64,000 nucleotides of DNA from Membranipora membranacea (Eukaryota; Bryozoa; Gymnolaemata; Cheilostomatida; Membraniporidae): contig OU612071.1 in NCBI GenBank assembly GCA_914767715.1, positions 16,860,948 to 16,924,947 of the forward strand. Reading direction: 5' to 3'. Within the stretch, counting starts at the first letter, position 1. The number at the start of each line of letters is the position of its first letter. Positions 13,601 to 25,620 of the stretch are shown in pieces. The translations under genes and the position numbers were made by a program. The notes under the pieces were generated by a model that saw only the letters and a program-made list of their open reading frames with translations, searched no databases and had not been told where the DNA came from.

Positions 13601-16600
13601 AGCAGGCTTAAAAGTTCCAACTTCATATGCGTTGCCGGTGGGTTGTTGAATGGAATGCCACTACAAGCTGCACCGACAAAATGTACACACTAAACATAAT
13701 CTGCATGCATTGTAACACCTTCAATATACCTGGTTGCGGCCATTTACCTATAAGGGTGCTTTGAGTTAACAATATTTTGTATTTTTCAGGGTAGAGACTG
13801 GTTACTACGGGAATCTTGTACACAACTAATGGTGGAAAAGGTCACGTCTTTACTGACCAATGAGAATGCCTGGACAGCCTCAAATGCAGCCTTAGTTCTT
13901 GCCAGACTCACCATATCAGAGCGGGGGTGTGAGCTACTTCTGGATAATCATTTTAATAAGATCATTCTCTCTCAGCTTATATGCTCCCTTGGAACAGATG
14001 AAGCAGGTTTGTTCATACTTTCATATGATAGGCCTTGATCTAAAAGTGTTAGATCCTAAATTGATGTCAAAAGTGTATTTTCTCATCCACTCAAACATTG
14101 ATTATACCTTCAGGGTGATACTAATGTCAAAGAAAGGGGTGCTCAGGCAGTGTCAGCATGTTGTCCGTAAATCTCGCGGGCAATCTTCAGCTCTCCACAA
14201 CAATTCTGATAGCAAAGACAAAGACATTGTCCCCTCCGTCAAGATTAGCAGTTATAGGGCCATCTCCGTACTGAGATGATAGAGCCTAGCAACCTAGCAA
14301 CTCAAAGGTCATTTCATCGTGCTAGATTGTACCAAAGAGCTGAAAGTCAGGGGTCGAAATTTGAAATATTTATTTTGGATCTAGGACAGTAAAGTCGTTT
14401 TGTTTTTTTTAACAATAGATGTTTGTAAGTTAATTGTGGTTATGGGATAATTGTCTACTATTTTCTCAGTTAAAGCTTCATTCTTGTTGTGTCAGCCCAT
14501 TCGAAACTGCCGAACTTTATCACTGCGCCCCCAAATAAAGAGGGGCTTAGTGATAAGGCTCCCAACTACTAGCTTATATATATTGTCACAACCCCTAGCT
14601 ATCTCATATTCTTTAAATGCCTAAATCCTCAACTATGTTTTGGCTATAAGCTTATTTGATCCCTTTCCCTGCCGTAAAAAGAAAACATACCCCCAAGTTT
14701 CAATACACACAAATATCTGCTTTTCACAAACCGTTATCTATCCAAAGCATTGTGGCTTATCTAAAGTACATTGTATCTAGATTAGTAGTACTTACACATA
14801 GTTGTCTCTCTTAATCGGTTTTGTGCTCCATTTGGAGGCTTTTATTTTATTCCACCTACACTGGTCCACCCTTATCTATTTTGATGTTTACACTTAGCGT
14901 TGCACTCTCTGTCTGGATCATAGACGTAATGATAGTATCAAGGTTAGATTCAGGGACATAGTGTCTTCCAGTAATGATTTTTGTGGCCACTCAGTGAGGT
15001 CCACTCTGAGTCGTTTGCAAAGGAGTTCATATTATCATAGTTGATTTAAAAAAAATTCAGTCCGCTTTTTTTTACCCAACGTATCGATCACCTTTCAAGC
15101 TTCATTTGGTTACTCTTGTCCATTGTCTCATCTTATTATCCATGTAACAGGTAGAGGGATGAATGCAGCCTTCGCTATCGGTCGACTTTGTGACATAACA
15201 AAAGGAAGAACCATGCTACTAACTCTGCCTGAAGCTAATAAGATGGTCACTCATCTTGGTATGTATTACTTTAATTTCGAATCCAATCATATTTATTGTT
15301 CAATTTAATTTAAACACTCTAACCTAACAGATCCCTCCTCGCTTATCAACGTGATTGCCACGTGCTCATTTTCAAATTTCTTGAAGTTCTCGAGCCATGG
15401 AACCACTGGCTGAGGCTATCATGTACCATATTAACAACGTTCCACAATATCCAGGAGTATCAGGCCAAACTAATAAGTTATACTACTCCCTCATCCCAGC
15501 CTGGGAATTCCAGATAATTGCATTGTGGGATATGTTTGATTATTATAATCACTTTTCTTCTTTCTATATCTCACTAGTTAAACCTGCACTCTCTTCTCCT
15601 ATGAAATACATGGTCTATGCATATTTATATTTTCACAGCTAACATGTTATGTTCCGACGATAGCGGGTCTAGTAAGAACGCCTGCTTCGCTATCAGCTGT
15701 CTGGCTGCCAGCCCTGAGGGACATGAGAAGTTACTGAGTAACTCGATGTGTGACAGGGTGATGAACACTCTGGCTACGCTCCTGTCTGCTGAGGACTTTG
15801 AGACTGGCTGGTTTGCTGCAATGTGAGTTATTTCAGTAACATCTTGTTAATCCAGGCGAAGCTGCTGTAGTCCTAGGCTTTCACTGTACCTTTTTTATCT
15901 ACATAGGTAGGCAGGATAAGGGCCAGCATGTCTTGACAAGCCAACAAAGCTTTTCAAGACAGACAAGATATGGGCCAGCTCAGAAATGATCATTCATATG
16001 AGAAAATACCACTGTACTCCCATTGTTATGGAAATGAAAACTGCTGCGGATTCAATCATGGTTGAACTAATGTAAGGTAGCACAAACTTTCGCCAAAATA
16101 GGTGGAAGTTAGGTGGAGTAGATGTTAGCGAGCCTTAAATTTCTCATGTGCTAACTGTGGCGAACTTTTTCTCCTGTGAATACTTAACTCCTTTAGGATT
16201 ATAGTATTTCATGTTAGTGGGAACCTAGTTTGATCTTCACAATGGAGCATCTAAACAACAACCCTTATGCGCGACTTTAACATGGAACTCCAAGAAATAA
16301 TCAGGTTAGGGCAATGTGTTCACTATAACCATCTAACTGATTTCAATGGGAATGGGATACTTGTCAACCCTCCCTAGCCGATGTATACTGAGTTGGTAGT
16401 CGGGATGATTGGGTTTAGTTTTGCCTTTTATAAGGTACAAAAGATAATCAAGATTAGACACAGTAACATGTTATTTATTCATTCCTTGATCTCTCATTGT
16501 TTGTAGGACATTGAGGACATTTTCTAGTCGACCTAAAGGTTGTATAAAGCTAAGAGAATTATCACGTATAGTACCATGACTACAGGCAGCTGTGACATTG

Positions 16601-16630
16601 TGTCCTGATAATGATGACATGATCAGAGAG
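10620..16630 (+). CDS. ARM/FN3 protein A, exons 1-6: ARM-like repeat block
   Basis: Six exons encode a repeated pattern of about 40-50 residues seen in AGNAAYILGTLAES, MNAAGTIGTLAESDE, SNAALVLARLTISERGCELL, MNAAFAIGRLCDITKG and KNACFAISCLAASPEGHEKLL. This is the helix-2/helix-3 signature of ARM repeats. The exon junctions fall inside the repeats. Exon 2 in this copy uses a GAAG acceptor where copy B has GTAG, and exon 1 uses GTATAT where copy B has GTAAAT. Confidence 0.82.
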
Positions 16631-19600
16631 GTGAGATTTTTTTGTGCAAAGATAGACTTATAAATGTGCAATAACAGTAAAAGATCCCCAATCGCCTCTA
16701 TGAAATGAAGAGTACAGTAGTTTTGCGTAATTACTTTTGCCCCCCCCCCCCCCGACACCTGTACTCAGGAGAAGATAACACTTTGCATGTTAAGGAGGAC
16801 CTGGTTGAAGGTTAGGGTGATTTAATTGCAGCCTTTCTAGCTAACAAAACAGCTGCCATTGCAGTCTAAGTTGTTTTGGCCTTCTATAATCGGCCAGTTC
16901 GTAATTGCTGGAATACCACTACCGGATAACTGAGCAGAGTTTGAGCACAGTTGACATTTTCAGTTAGTTTAGTTTCCAGAACAACACCCTCTTTCAATAA
17001 GAGCAAGAGATGCTTTACGAAATCAAAGTATCACTATCACATCGCACAAAATTATCACTCACTTGGTCTTTCAATTAGACAAAACCGCTCCCAAATCGCT
17101 CATTCAGAATGTTTATAGTTTCTTCGAAGAGTGAGCGATTTCGCAAATATCGCAGGTACCACTCACTCATTGAGGGATCAGTTTTAAAATTTTGGCTGTT
17201 TTCAATTGAAAGACCCCCCAGATTGAATTAAGAGAAATTTGGTGTGGCTCTTCGGACACCGCAACGCTATTTCTGTGTAGCGCGTAACTTATTTTTGTAA
17301 GTCATTTTAGGCCAAGGATACTGAATTAGATTTAGACAAAATGGATAGTTGACCTACATTACCCACCGATATCATTGAATTATTTGTTTACCCATTTACT
17401 ACGCAATCCAAACCACTTGAAAGTGTGTGTAGTGTTTACTTTATTAATTCGTATGTTGACCGCTCACACTTTGAGAGTATTTGAGAAACCCTCGAAAACA
17501 GTTTGAGTGTTTGGAATATAATGTTAACTTTACTGGTGTTTATTTTTATCTGAGTAAGTATTATTCAATTACTACGTCAAGGTCAGTTTGAAAGGCGTGT
17601 GCTGTTCATTTGAACAAGGTCATGTTTGTTAGATATATGTTGTGTGTTGTGTCCGATACCTGAAATAAGAACTCAAGCAAGTTCATTTTTTCAAATTATT
17701 GAGGGAGTTATCCTACTTTAATCAATGAGAGGATAACCATACAGTGAGCTTAACTGTCACAAGTGCAGGAATGGTGGGGTGAGGTCCCACCCTCACTGCA
17801 GGGTGGTATTAATCTCCATGTATCACTATGTGGAACCATATAAGATTTCCAGGATTCTACAGTTGCCCTGATTCAGATGATAACACCATATGCTTACTAT
17901 TGCAGGTAGAAGAGACACTATTAATACTGAAGCTACTAGAGAGACCAGATCCACCTGCTGCGTCTGTTCTCGGGCCGAGAGAAGTACATGTTAGCTGGAG
18001 TAAAGTAGAGACTAAGAGTGGTCTACCCGTCACTTATAGATTACTAGATGGTAAGTTAGATCTAAACATTGTAGAACATTTATTATGAACATAACGACAC
18101 ATAATGACCTTGAATGCTCACCCAGCGATTGTTGTAACTAGTATAAAAAAGACCAGTAAATGGAGATGATCAAATAATTCCAATGACAACCTCTTGTTTA
18201 GAGGGAACCAAACAGAGTTGCTGAGTATTTGTTATGCTGCCACCTTCCACTGCACACAGTAGAAGTGTCAAGGACTGGTATAACGTGACCAGTACAGAGG
18301 GGGGGGGGTCCCTGTGGCCCCTACAAGTCTAGCTCATTGTTAATGAATCCAACTAATTTGTTGGGGACTTATTTCAGTCCCTATGGTATTTGTTAGTCTG
18401 TTGCATCTGGTTGTGAAGTTGGGAAGATTAAGAAATTTATTTTCTGTCAGAGTTTTGTTACTATCCATCTCTTTCCAGTAATGTCAGAGTTGTAGATCTT
18501 CTCTCTCAGAGTGTCACCTTCTGTTGTCTCTGGCTACTGCAAAAAAGTTAGAAGTTTGATTATTTATAATTCTTGCAGTTCTCTACCTAACTAAAGCTAC
18601 AATAATTGCTGTTGCTTTATAGTAAGCTGTGCCAGTTCAAGCATTCTGCTAGGTACCTACATAAAAAGTGTTACAGACATGATGTGAATTTGTTGATACA
18701 TCAAGTTTTGGCCTCAATGTGGATATAATCAGATAGTCACTTATAGGCCTTGTCATTGTTGTTGAGGGAGAAGGGGTGGAAAAACCTCAATGCATTGATT
18801 TAGCGTTAATCATTTGTTGATTCCATCTAGGCATACAAATTTTGACCAGTTTTCACTACCAGTATTGAGGGGGACTGTTGTGCGTCTAGTAGTTATTAAG
18901 TACTAGAAAGTCGTAAATAGTCACATTTGGTTTCAGAGAGGTAATACAGTTATTCATTTTGGATTTAAGGCTGATATTGTAAGGTGTTGATACACTCTAC
19001 GCATATTGATAGTAGTTATTCAGTACGAGATGATAAAATAAAGTGGAGAGAGAGGGGATAACTTACCGACAGAATCCATGATCTGGTAGCCATGATAAGC
19101 GAGGAATGATAGAACTACTATAAGTATAACCTGTAGCCACTCAGGAGCTGTAACTAATATAGACAGCGCTACCCTGTAATAAAGTAACAAAGAACTAAGT
19201 TATAATAATACACTCAAGTTAGCAGTGGAACAGTCTTTACCACAGGCTCTGATGGTAGCACTCTTTGGTTCCATTGTTGTTGCGAGTTCAGGGGATAAAA
19301 ATTTGTCCACACATTTATCTCCAAGATAATAAAAGCTATGTGATCATTTTCCACCTAGGCAGCTCTTGCATGCACTTGGCGTTTTGATGTTAACATGCTA
19401 GCCTGCTATTAGCCAGTCTGCACCAAAAGCTGTGATAAATTCAGAAAATTTGTCTCAACATCAACTGCCATAAACTTTGGGCAACTCTTCCGCATCCCTA
19501 GAGATCATTGTCTATTGCTGAGATCAGCGTCATGCCTGTTTGGCTCTCTAATAGAGACCGTATTATTATATTTCACCTACCTGCATAAACAGATATATAT

Positions 19601-22600
19601 AACAATGATTGCTATGATGATGGCTATGTCTCTGAAAAGAGTCAAGATATCTTCTAAATCCCTTGCCTGCAGAATAAAGTAAAACAGTGTTAGTTTTTTG
19701 TGTGAAGCCCAGGCATTGGGATGATAACTATTGTCAAAAATTATTAGTGTTATAACACAGGCCGCATTAGATTGAGCGATTCAGGCTGAGGCTTAGTTGG
19801 GCCTGTGTAACATCTAAACACTAAGTTGCCGACTCATCTAGTGAATTGAATTACTGACTCTAACGATACATAGTCTCACAGATATGCCCACATATAACAA
19901 ACTGCATACTCTAAACCTGCTGCGCCAAGGAGTTTAACATCTCAAACTCTTTGGTTTAGTTGCACACTACATCAATCACTTACTGTCCCCTACGGTATTT
20001 GTTTGACCAATTTTATTCCAATGTATTCACCAGGTGGTGACAGTAATAACTGGACGTACCAGCTGAGCCGAGTAACCTTACACTATTAGCCTTCACAGCT
20101 ACTCAACTAAAGATAGGCTGGGAGCCTCCAACTAAACAAACGCCTGCGGTACAATCAAATCTTATCACATCTTCTTAGGTAGGTATTGTGCTTGATACAA
20201 AGTTGTAAGCATCCCATATTGGCCTGTTATTTTCGCACCCACTGCCATCCACTTCCTTCGTCTACTTAATGTTATTTAATCTCAGAATCTTTTTTTTTTG
20301 TTCCTGTTTGCCGCTCATAATGTTGTGTTTGTGTCCGCTGTTCATTCCTAGGAACCAGATTGCTCCAAAACATTTTCATCGCCCTGCCTCTCCTACAATG
20401 CTTGGTAGGGTTGCTTGTTTGTGTTTCCCTTGTATTAAAATATTGAATAAAAGCATTCTCCTGTGTTAGTAATGTCTCAAACTGAGATGTTATCAGAGAT
20501 AATTATGTCCTCTCCAGGAATGAGTGCCTATTAAATTCTGGATAGTTCAAAGATAAAAAATGAGGCTTCAATCTCAGCGTTATCATATAATGAACAATAT
20601 ATTTGAAGAAACTGATCATGGAGTGAAATAAATGGCTGAATGATGTCACAACACAGGTCAAATATGTCACGTCTCACCCTGACAATCAGTTTGTGCAAAT
20701 TAATTGCTCATTATAGGACAATTCTGAGATAGCATTGTCAGCAGGTTAGCTTTGAGCTTTACAGAGTTGGATGAGCACACATTTCCCCCGAGTGGCAGCA
20801 GTAAGTAGTAATTTTGTACAGCCAATGTGGAACTTACACTTACACCATCAGCTTACTATAACCATTGAATTTGTTTTCTTCAGATAACAGTCACATAGAA
20901 CACACCACGGAGCTATCATGTATTATATCAGGACAAAAAGAGCAAACATCATACAATGTACAAGTATGCGCTACTTCAGTAAAGGGCCGAGGACCTAAGG
21001 CTAATCTAGAATGTATTACAGCTAACCTAGGTGAGCATTAATACAAAGAGTGGTTTTTTTAGAAGAATGGTCACACTGATAGCGTGACTATTGCATGATA
21101 TCTCTGATTAATACATCATGAATTAATTCGCGTAGCTTGAGTACCAACAGAGGGAAATAAGTGTGGCGATACGACGCTAATTTTTATAGAATTTGGGGCT
21201 GGTATACGGAATGCACTCGGACTAAATTGACTCAAACGATGAGAGATACACATCCTGATCTGATAGTGTATTTCGATGTCAGTGTTGGTCAAATCTGCAA
21301 AACTGTGGAGACTATGCTAGATGCCAATACATCACAGAGCCATTAATACGTATGTGGTCACCTAGATAAGGTGTAATGCATATAGCTGTTCCACACTGAC
21401 GTCGAGATTACACTATCGGGATGTTTATCTCTGATCATTAGAGTCATTTTAGTCTGAGTACCTCCAGTGTGACCGCCCCTAATTTAAGTAATTCACCTCC
21501 GGTTGTCACCCAACTTATTCCTTCTGTTGGTACTCAAGCTACATGGGTTATTTCATGCTATATCGATAGGAGATATACATGCCATAGTACATCATATTAT
21601 GATCAGTGTGGCTGTCCATAAATTTTGATATGTGTTGCCTACTCAGTTATCACGTTCAATTATTGGTCACTGGGGCTGGAAATAGTAATCGCATCCTCAG
21701 GCGTGACATTAAGAGAAACCCCTAACATATTCTGGAAAATCTATCGCCAAAACACAAAAACACAAATACATTATATATTATGTGAATGTCTAATTTTTAA
21801 CCATCTATCCCTGCAATAAGGATAGTATTAGACTCAGAACTAAAAAGAGTACGGGTTGAGTTGTAGCATAAAAACAGTTTGTGATTTTCTAGAATCTGCC
21901 TTTTATCAGCTTCAATCCACAGTTGTCATTTTAATTACTTACAGGTGACCATTGTCCGAGTAAGCCTTCCTTATCAGCTCTCGGTAGGACGTGGAATCCT
22001 CCTCAAGTACCACTCGGCAGGTGAGAGAGCATAGAAACGGGATAAAACTATACACAGAACTGATTTTAGCACTCTTGCTAAAAATGCCGAATTAAATGCT
22101 GTTTTAAAATCTTCATCATGCAAAGTTTTAAATTTTAGGGAAATTTGGGAACTTACGTTCCAGATAGGTTCTCTTTAACGATCATGGAATTTTTTGACAT
22201 GCTTAACCACCTCCAATCTATCATGGACACTCACCATGATCCCACTGTAAATATTGACCCTGAACTGAAATTTTGCTTCCTTGTATGTATGTTTGCATGT
22301 ATATTGTATTGTTATGAATACTTGATAAAATTCATTGTTGTTTTGCTCTGTGATGCCAAAAAAATATAGAAAAAGCTGAATTTCCAATATGAAAGCTGAA
22401 TATGTTTGACCCAATCTGAAAACTGTAATGTTTTCCTCCCTGATGAAGCCGGGGAGTTTGATGTGATTTGGCTCAACTCCCTGGTTAGACATTGGATTCT
22501 TTATGAATTATTGCTCCTTTATTTTAGCTTTGTCGGCCTTGACGGTGTATACTTCACCTTATACATTCAATCCAATACTCTTCATTTAACTTGTCAAACT

Positions 22601-25529
22601 GTAATAAAGAAACATTGTGCTAGTTGCTGCATAATGGAATTGTCCTCTCTCTGAACTAAAATTTTTTTTAGAGGACAACTCCAAGTTACCATGTAATTAT
22701 TTTAACACTTTTTCAGGATAACACGATATGATGTGATGAGGAATGGAAAAGTGATATACTCTGGTAAAGAGCTTCACTGTACATCTCAGCATCTTACCCC
22801 TAATACAGAGTATACTTTTGTGGTAAGTTACAACTTCATTAGACTCAGTTAATTTGTTCGATTGACTTTCTGAACTTTGCAGTATTCATGATTAGGCAAT
22901 GTGTTGGCCCTGATCTGCGTGGTTGATGTGTTGGAAGGGGACAATGTCAGATCACTGAAAGGACCTATTGAGATATAGTGAAAGTAAGACTGAATTACTT
23001 TCACATTCACTATATATCAATAGGTACTTTCAGGAAAGTACCATCTGACTTAACTTTGACTCTCATCCTGCCAGCTACCTGCCAATCAGAACTATTATCA
23101 CAGGAAAATTACACACCGCCAGGGCCGACACAATCTCACAGTGTACAATAACCCGACCTTACTGCTGACTTTTTGTATATAAATGTGAACGAAATACTTG
23201 CCCTATAATATTGCTTGTCCCAGTGTCACATAAAATACACTTTGTACTTTGTTTTTATACATTGTTTTGTTGTTGATGCAGGTTATGGTGATTACTAATG
23301 AAGGACCACAGAGAAGTAAACCTTCTACTAAGAGAACAGCTAAAGATGAGTGTAGGTTTCCTATCAAATTACTATCTAATTTATTACAAACTTTATGTGT
23401 TTAATGAGGTTGAGAGGCCCCTTACTATAGCATGACCATACTCTGATTGTTTCATGGCTTGGGGTTCGAGCTCATATTGTTGTCATAGATAGCACTAACC
23501 ACCTTGAGCGTTCACACAGAAAACATCAGCCTGAGGTAATGCTTGTACCAAATTATGATATTTTTCCCTAGCTGTAAGCCCCAGCTGTAAGCCCCAGCTG
23601 TAAGCCCCAGCTGTAAGCCCCAGCTGTAAGCCCCAGCTGTAAGCCCCAGCTGTAAGCCCCAGCTGTAAGCCCCAGCTGTAAGCCCCAGCTGTAAGCCCCA
23701 GCTGTAAGCCCCAGCTGTAAGCCCCAGCTGTAAGCCCCAGCTGTAAGCCCCAGCTGTAAGCCCCAGCTGTAAGCCCCAGCTGTAAGCCCCAGCTGTAAGC
23801 CCCAGCTGTAAGCCCTAGCTGTAAGCCCTAGCTGTAAGCCCTAGCTGTAAGCCCTAGCTGTAAGCCCTAGCTGTAAGCCCTAGCTGTAAGCCCTAGCGTA
23901 CGGCTGTTTAGGTTTAGGTTGAAGAGTAAATTTCATCAAATGTCCCGCTAACAAAATGTCATTCACTTTCATTATCGTTATTATGTTATATATTTCAGTT
24001 GATCTACAACGAATGCCTTTATATGCGCCACCAATCAAAAGGGACGACACAAAACTAGAATCATATCTATCGCAGCCATTCTCTAGTAGAAGGAGGAAGA
24101 AAAAGACTTCAGTTGGAAAACTGATGATAAGAGAGAAAACTTTCTCTGCTAACAAATCTAAATCTAGTCTCAAAGTAAGTCAGGGCAGTGAACTTATTTT
24201 CTCTTTTGTTCGGGAGAGTCTGCTAGGTGCTTCATTTAATTAGGATTGGCCCCAAATCTACACCTGATAGTGCCCGGTCGGTGAAGAGAATACCCTTGTA
24301 GCTTGCTGTCTAGTACTGAAATCATTCACAGTTTATATTTCTATACGCTAGGTCGTATTTGACGCCTTATTTAACGGGCCCCCTTAAGCGCATGTGACTT
24401 GTGTTGGGTAGTACGCTATACCCTTGCTCACTGTTGTTAGCTACTCGTTCTAAAAGAGGCAACGGGGGATCTTTTTTCTACATGCAAGCACACAGTAGGC
24501 CTCCTATGTTTGGGGTACTGATCTGAATAGACCTGGCTGGGATGAACGGCTTGCCAATGCGGAAACAGAAATCAGGAGTCATGGGAGTTGCCTGCTCTTT
24601 CTCATCCAACAGACAAGTAAAAAAAAGTCGTTAGTTAGGTTGACATAAAAATAGTTTTGATCATCGGCAGTCATCAGTTTTGTGGATTGGGTATCCGATT
24701 GTCCATCTTCAAATGACCTTCTTCTGTTACAGATAGTTGCTCAACAAAACGGAACATCAACCCCTGACAAACCCAACAGTGCTGGTAGGTGTAACTTATC
24801 ATATTATAGTTACATTCTCATTTTGTTCACAAGGATTGAGTTGGTGGTACAATTTTCACAATTCAATTCTATATTCTTAGTTATATAAGTTGACACTTAC
24901 ATCCACTTGCATGGATAGACTTGCCAATGTAAGAAGGTCAAAACCTGTGGCGTATTCACAGATGAAATTCTCTCAATACAACATTTATCTTATTTTTTGA
25001 ATAATCACTCATGTTTTCATCAACCTAATCAAAAGAAGAGCTGCATTTGACAATGTGGTTGGTTCTTTTTCAATGTTAGTTCGATTCTGTGTTAAATGTT
25101 GTGTAGTATTGATGATGTCATTTAATCTCAAAAGAAGCTAACATTTTACTCTTTCTTTCAGGTTCCGATTCTCCTTCCACTGAAAGTAAAGAACATTCCG
25201 ACACCCAATCAGCCCAAGTACATCCTCCAATATCTCCAGTACGGCCCCCGCTCACACATAGCCGACTAAGGACTGATGTGAGTCTGCACAGGGGAGATAA
25301 TACCCAATCTCCCATGAGCCACCGATCTATAAATAGTAACACTGACAACCACCATAGATTTAATTCATCCAGTGCAGCCAGCTATAAACACTCCGGTTTA
25401 TCTAGTCATAAAGGCTCTCACAAAGGCTCTGTTACTAGTTTAGAGCAGGATCAGCTGACTAGAACACTGACTAGTTTGAATATAGCCACCTTCGAGCCTA
25501 TGCTTCCTCCTACATTGGATAAGAGATAG
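10620..25529 (+). CDS. ARM-repeat and fibronectin III protein, copy A, 14 coding exons, one in-frame TGA
   Basis: Exons: 10620-10816, 12912-13113, 13790-14006, 15151-15258, 15639-15822, 16507-16630, 17906-18050, 20884-21030, 21945-22020, 22717-22822, 23282-23351, 23999-24174, 24733-24784, 25162-25529. They total 2172 nt with all phases consistent, about 723 aa. Residues 1-340 form ARM-like helical repeats; 354-441 and 442-525 are fibronectin III domains; 526-723 is a basic, then Ser-rich, tail. No signal peptide or membrane segment is seen, so the protein is probably intracellular, possibly a scaffold. Codon 327 is TGA (16577-16579), so the copy is either recoded, a pseudogene or a sequencing error. 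It is divergent to, and about 4.2 kb from, the ROCO-caspase start. I do not recognise the family. Confidence 0.8.
11887..12130. mobile_element. MITE with GGGG(T)CTTTCAATTAGA-type ends, copy A
   Basis: The ends GGGGTGTTTCAATTAGAA and TTCTAATTTAAAGTCCCCC are inverted. The interior has repeated gagtgagcgat motifs. The orthologous element is at 60381-60628 and a reverse-oriented relative at 17025-17219. Confidence 0.65.
13120..13350. repeat. ~220-bp interspersed repeat, copy A intron 2
   Basis: CACTGACATCGAGGTTACAC ... GATCAGTGTGTTTG. Homologous to 21395-21625 (another intron of the same gene) and to its duplicate at 61615-61850. Confidence 0.7.
16577..16579 (+). other. In-frame TGA stop in exon 6 of ARM/FN3 copy A
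   Basis: The frame entering from exon 5 reads ...ELSRIVP, then TGA, then LQAAVTLCPDNDDMIRE up to a strong GAG|GTGAGA donor that is in phase with exon 7. Every other codon of the 14-exon model is sense. The matching exon of copy B lies beyond the window. Confidence 0.75.
17025..17219. mobile_element. MITE of the same family, opposite orientation
   Basis: Shares GGTCTTTCAATTAGAC, CTCCCAAATCGCTCA and the end TTCAATTGAAAGACCCCCC with the elements at 11887 and 60381. It lies in the ARM/FN3 intron between exons 6 and 7. Confidence 0.65.
17906..23351 (+). CDS. ARM/FN3 protein A, exons 7-11: two fibronectin III domains
   Basis: FN3-1 (exons 7-8) has the conserved Trp in VHVSW (375), the Tyr in TSYNVQVCA (416) and a closing GRGP turn. 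FN3-2 (exons 9-11) has RTWNPPQ (Trp458), ITRYDVMRNGKVIYSG, PNTEYTFV and NEGPQRSKPS. Both have standard length. Each is split by introns inside the beta-sandwich, typical of animal FN3 exons. Confidence 0.85.
19067..19666 (-). CDS. Putative nested membrane-protein exons inside ARM/FN3 intron 7
   Basis: Two minus-strand exons, 19666-19581 and 19173-19067, have good sites (TTCTGCAG acceptor, GCAG|GTAGGT donor; TTATTACAG acceptor, TCG|GTAAGT donor) and matching phase 2. Together they encode about 64 residues with two hydrophobic segments, IAIIIAIIVIYICLC and VILIVVLSFLAY, separated by a short loop (APEWLQ). This looks like part of a multi-pass membrane protein. I could not find phase-compatible flanking exons, so it may be a fragment or pseudogene. 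The family is not recognised. Confidence 0.45.
20500..20815. mobile_element. Foldback MITE, family member 2
   Basis: The right part (ATCAGTTTGTGCAAAT ... GAGCACACATTT ... TGGCAGCAG) matches the element at 47190-47575; the left part is more diverged. It lies just before FN3 exon 8. Confidence 0.55.
21395..21625. repeat. ~220-bp interspersed repeat, intron 8
   Basis: CACTGACGTCGAGATTACAC ... GATCAGTGTGGCTG, a diverged relative of 13120-13350. Confidence 0.65.
22956..23035. repeat. Imperfect hairpin in ARM/FN3 intron 10
   Basis: CTGAAAGGACCTATTGAGAT ... AAGTAA pairs with TTACTTTCAC ... CAATAGGTACTTTCAG around a 7-nt loop. Confidence 0.65.
23570..23894. repeat. 13-bp minisatellite, 25 units
   Basis: 325 bp = 25 x AGCTGTAAGCCCC, with the last units reading AGCTGTAAGCCCT. 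Within intron 11 of ARM/FN3, about 100 bp before exon 12. Confidence 0.95.
23999..25529 (+). CDS. ARM/FN3 protein A, exons 12-14: basic and Ser-rich C-terminal tail
   Basis: Exon 12 carries a basic cluster (SSRRRKKKTS, a possible nuclear-localisation or phospho-site region). Exon 13 is 52 nt. Exon 14 is low-complexity, rich in Ser, His and Pro, and ends with a short conserved-looking LTSLNIATFEPMLPP before TAG at 25527-25529. The tail is probably disordered. Confidence 0.78.
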
Positions 25530-25620
25530 TTTCAGAAAGATTAATGGTCCTGGAACCCTGGTTATGTGGTAAAAAAATTTAATATAGAAAAGATATTGCA
25601 AAGGAATTTTGGAGGCATGA

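Larger units (their letters stand above)
1..15422 (+). repeat. Large segmental duplication, copy A
   Basis: Matches 47963-64000 in the same orientation throughout, with scattered substitutions and indels. The left edge lies outside the window; the right edge cannot be seen because copy B is cut by the window end. It contains the 5' halves of two divergent genes. Confidence 0.95.

Noticed and set aside
14114-14166. Possible extra ARM exon (GDTNVKERGAQAVSACC) between exons 3 and 4
   Set aside because: The phase does not fit exon 3 (gives a stop), whereas exon 3 joins exon 4 perfectly. Copy B lacks a good donor there.
13899-14279. 126-codon plus-strand ORF, also open in copy B (62469-62849)
   Set aside because: It overlaps ARM/FN3 exon 3 in another frame and runs into its intron. 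The exon frame shows ARM repeats and splices cleanly to 15151; the overlapping frame shows no recognisable pattern.
23570-23894. CRISPR array
   Set aside because: Units are contiguous 13-mers without spacers, in an animal intron.
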